Positions 63,811 through 64,000 of a stretch of DNA of 64,000 nt are shown in pieces. The DNA lies in contig NZ_FPCK01000003.1 in NCBI RefSeq assembly GCF_900116545.1, forward strand, positions 1 through 64,000, read 5' to 3'. The notes below the pieces were generated by a model. The model did not search any database, was not told the origin of the DNA, and worked only from the letters and a program-made list of their open reading frames with translations. The number at the start of each line of letters is the position of its first letter. Within the stretch, counting starts at the first letter, position 1. This stretch comes from Devosia crocina. GTDB taxonomy: Bacteria > Pseudomonadota > Alphaproteobacteria > Rhizobiales > Devosiaceae. The position numbers and the translations under genes are program-made.

Positions 63811-64000
63811 GTCAGATAAACCGCAACTTCGTTTTGCCCCGAGCCCCAATGGACGCCTGCATCTGGGCCACGCGCTTTCAGCGCTCGTGACCTGGGCGGC
63901 CGCCGATCATTTCGGTGGCACGGCGCATTTGCGCATCGAAGACATCGACATCAACCGGTGTAAACCCGAATTTACCGAGGCCATTGTCGAGGATCTCCAT
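63809..64000 (+). CDS. gluQ: Glutamyl-Q tRNA(Asp) synthetase GluQ, cut by the window end
   Basis: The first 64 codons of a gene that runs off the right edge. The start LRFAPSPNGRLHLGHALSAL carries the class I HIGH-type motif (HLGH), followed by RIEDIDINRCKPEF, the family continuation. Its lack of long insert and of the full GluRS tRNA-binding part suggests GluQ (YadB), which attaches Glu to queuosine of tRNA-Asp, rather than GluRS; only the N terminus is seen, so that choice is likely but not proven. The ATG overlaps the divergent glycosylase start. Confidence 0.85.
   Translation, partial: MSDKPQLRFAPSPNGRLHLGHALSALVTWAAADHFGGTAHLRIEDIDINRCKPEFTEAIVEDLH

Noticed and set aside
1-64000. CRISPR arrays, insertion sequences, prophage, integrase sites, tRNA genes
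   Set aside because: I saw no spacer-repeat arrays, no transposase or phage genes, and no T-loop with matching arms. XerD is the housekeeping type.

Overview
The window is about 62% GC, densely packed chromosomal DNA from an alphaproteobacterium of the order Hyphomicrobiales (Rhizobiales). Gene content and order (ubiG, lysC, ptsP, prfA, prmC, DUF4167, clpB; helicase, S4 protein, fdxA, carD; accA, xerD, aroK, aroB, corC, bolA, J-domain protein, cobS, cobT; secA, parvulin, argJ, mutT) fit a Devosia/Pelagibacterium-like genome. The family assignment is inference from synteny and not proven. It is core chromosome: I see no insertion sequence, prophage, CRISPR array or tRNA gene.

Layout. 1-0.4 kb: the promoter and boxA-containing leader of an rRNA operon reading leftwards out of the window. 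0.8-10.4 kb: an M23 peptidase, a VOC protein, DUF1622, clpB with a candidate heat-shock promoter, a CHASE4-like/GGDEF/EAL protein, and two secreted paralogues of unknown function. 10.7-18.7 kb: DUF4167, prmC-prfA, the nitrogen PTS enzyme ptsP, lysC, divergent ubiG. 18.8-26.5 kb: an outer-membrane protein, ilvD behind a perfect 20-bp palindrome, an aldo/keto reductase, DUF1178, a nitrilase-family amidase, grxC, comF, a methyltransferase and a nucleotide kinase. 26.7-31.6 kb: leftward cluster of an Suv3-like helicase, an S4 protein, 7Fe ferredoxin and CarD. 31.6-32.5 kb: the longest gene-free stretch, holding repeats.

32.5-48 kb: DUF3108, rpmB, a queuosine-precursor transporter, an L,D-transpeptidase-like lipoprotein, accA, xerD, aroK-aroB-corC, bolA, a J-domain protein, and cobS/cobT of aerobic cobaltochelatase separated by a methyltransferase. 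48-57 kb: secA, a parvulin, a BCCT osmolyte transporter, argJ, GNAT and mutT. 57-64 kb: M48 protease plus nuclease operon, DUF72, dsbB, a ParD antitoxin with its own operator but a ParE toxin broken by three in-frame stops, an HNH nuclease, a serine esterase, an AlkA-type glycosylase and the start of gluQ.

Most genes are housekeeping. The parts most worth a second look are the broken parDE locus with an apparently intact operator-promoter, the two secreted paralogues at 8.9-9.9 kb, the CTG start of prmC, the 20-bp palindrome before ilvD, the CATG shared by two divergent start codons at 63.81 kb, and a family of at least six long hairpin repeats placed mostly just after stop codons.
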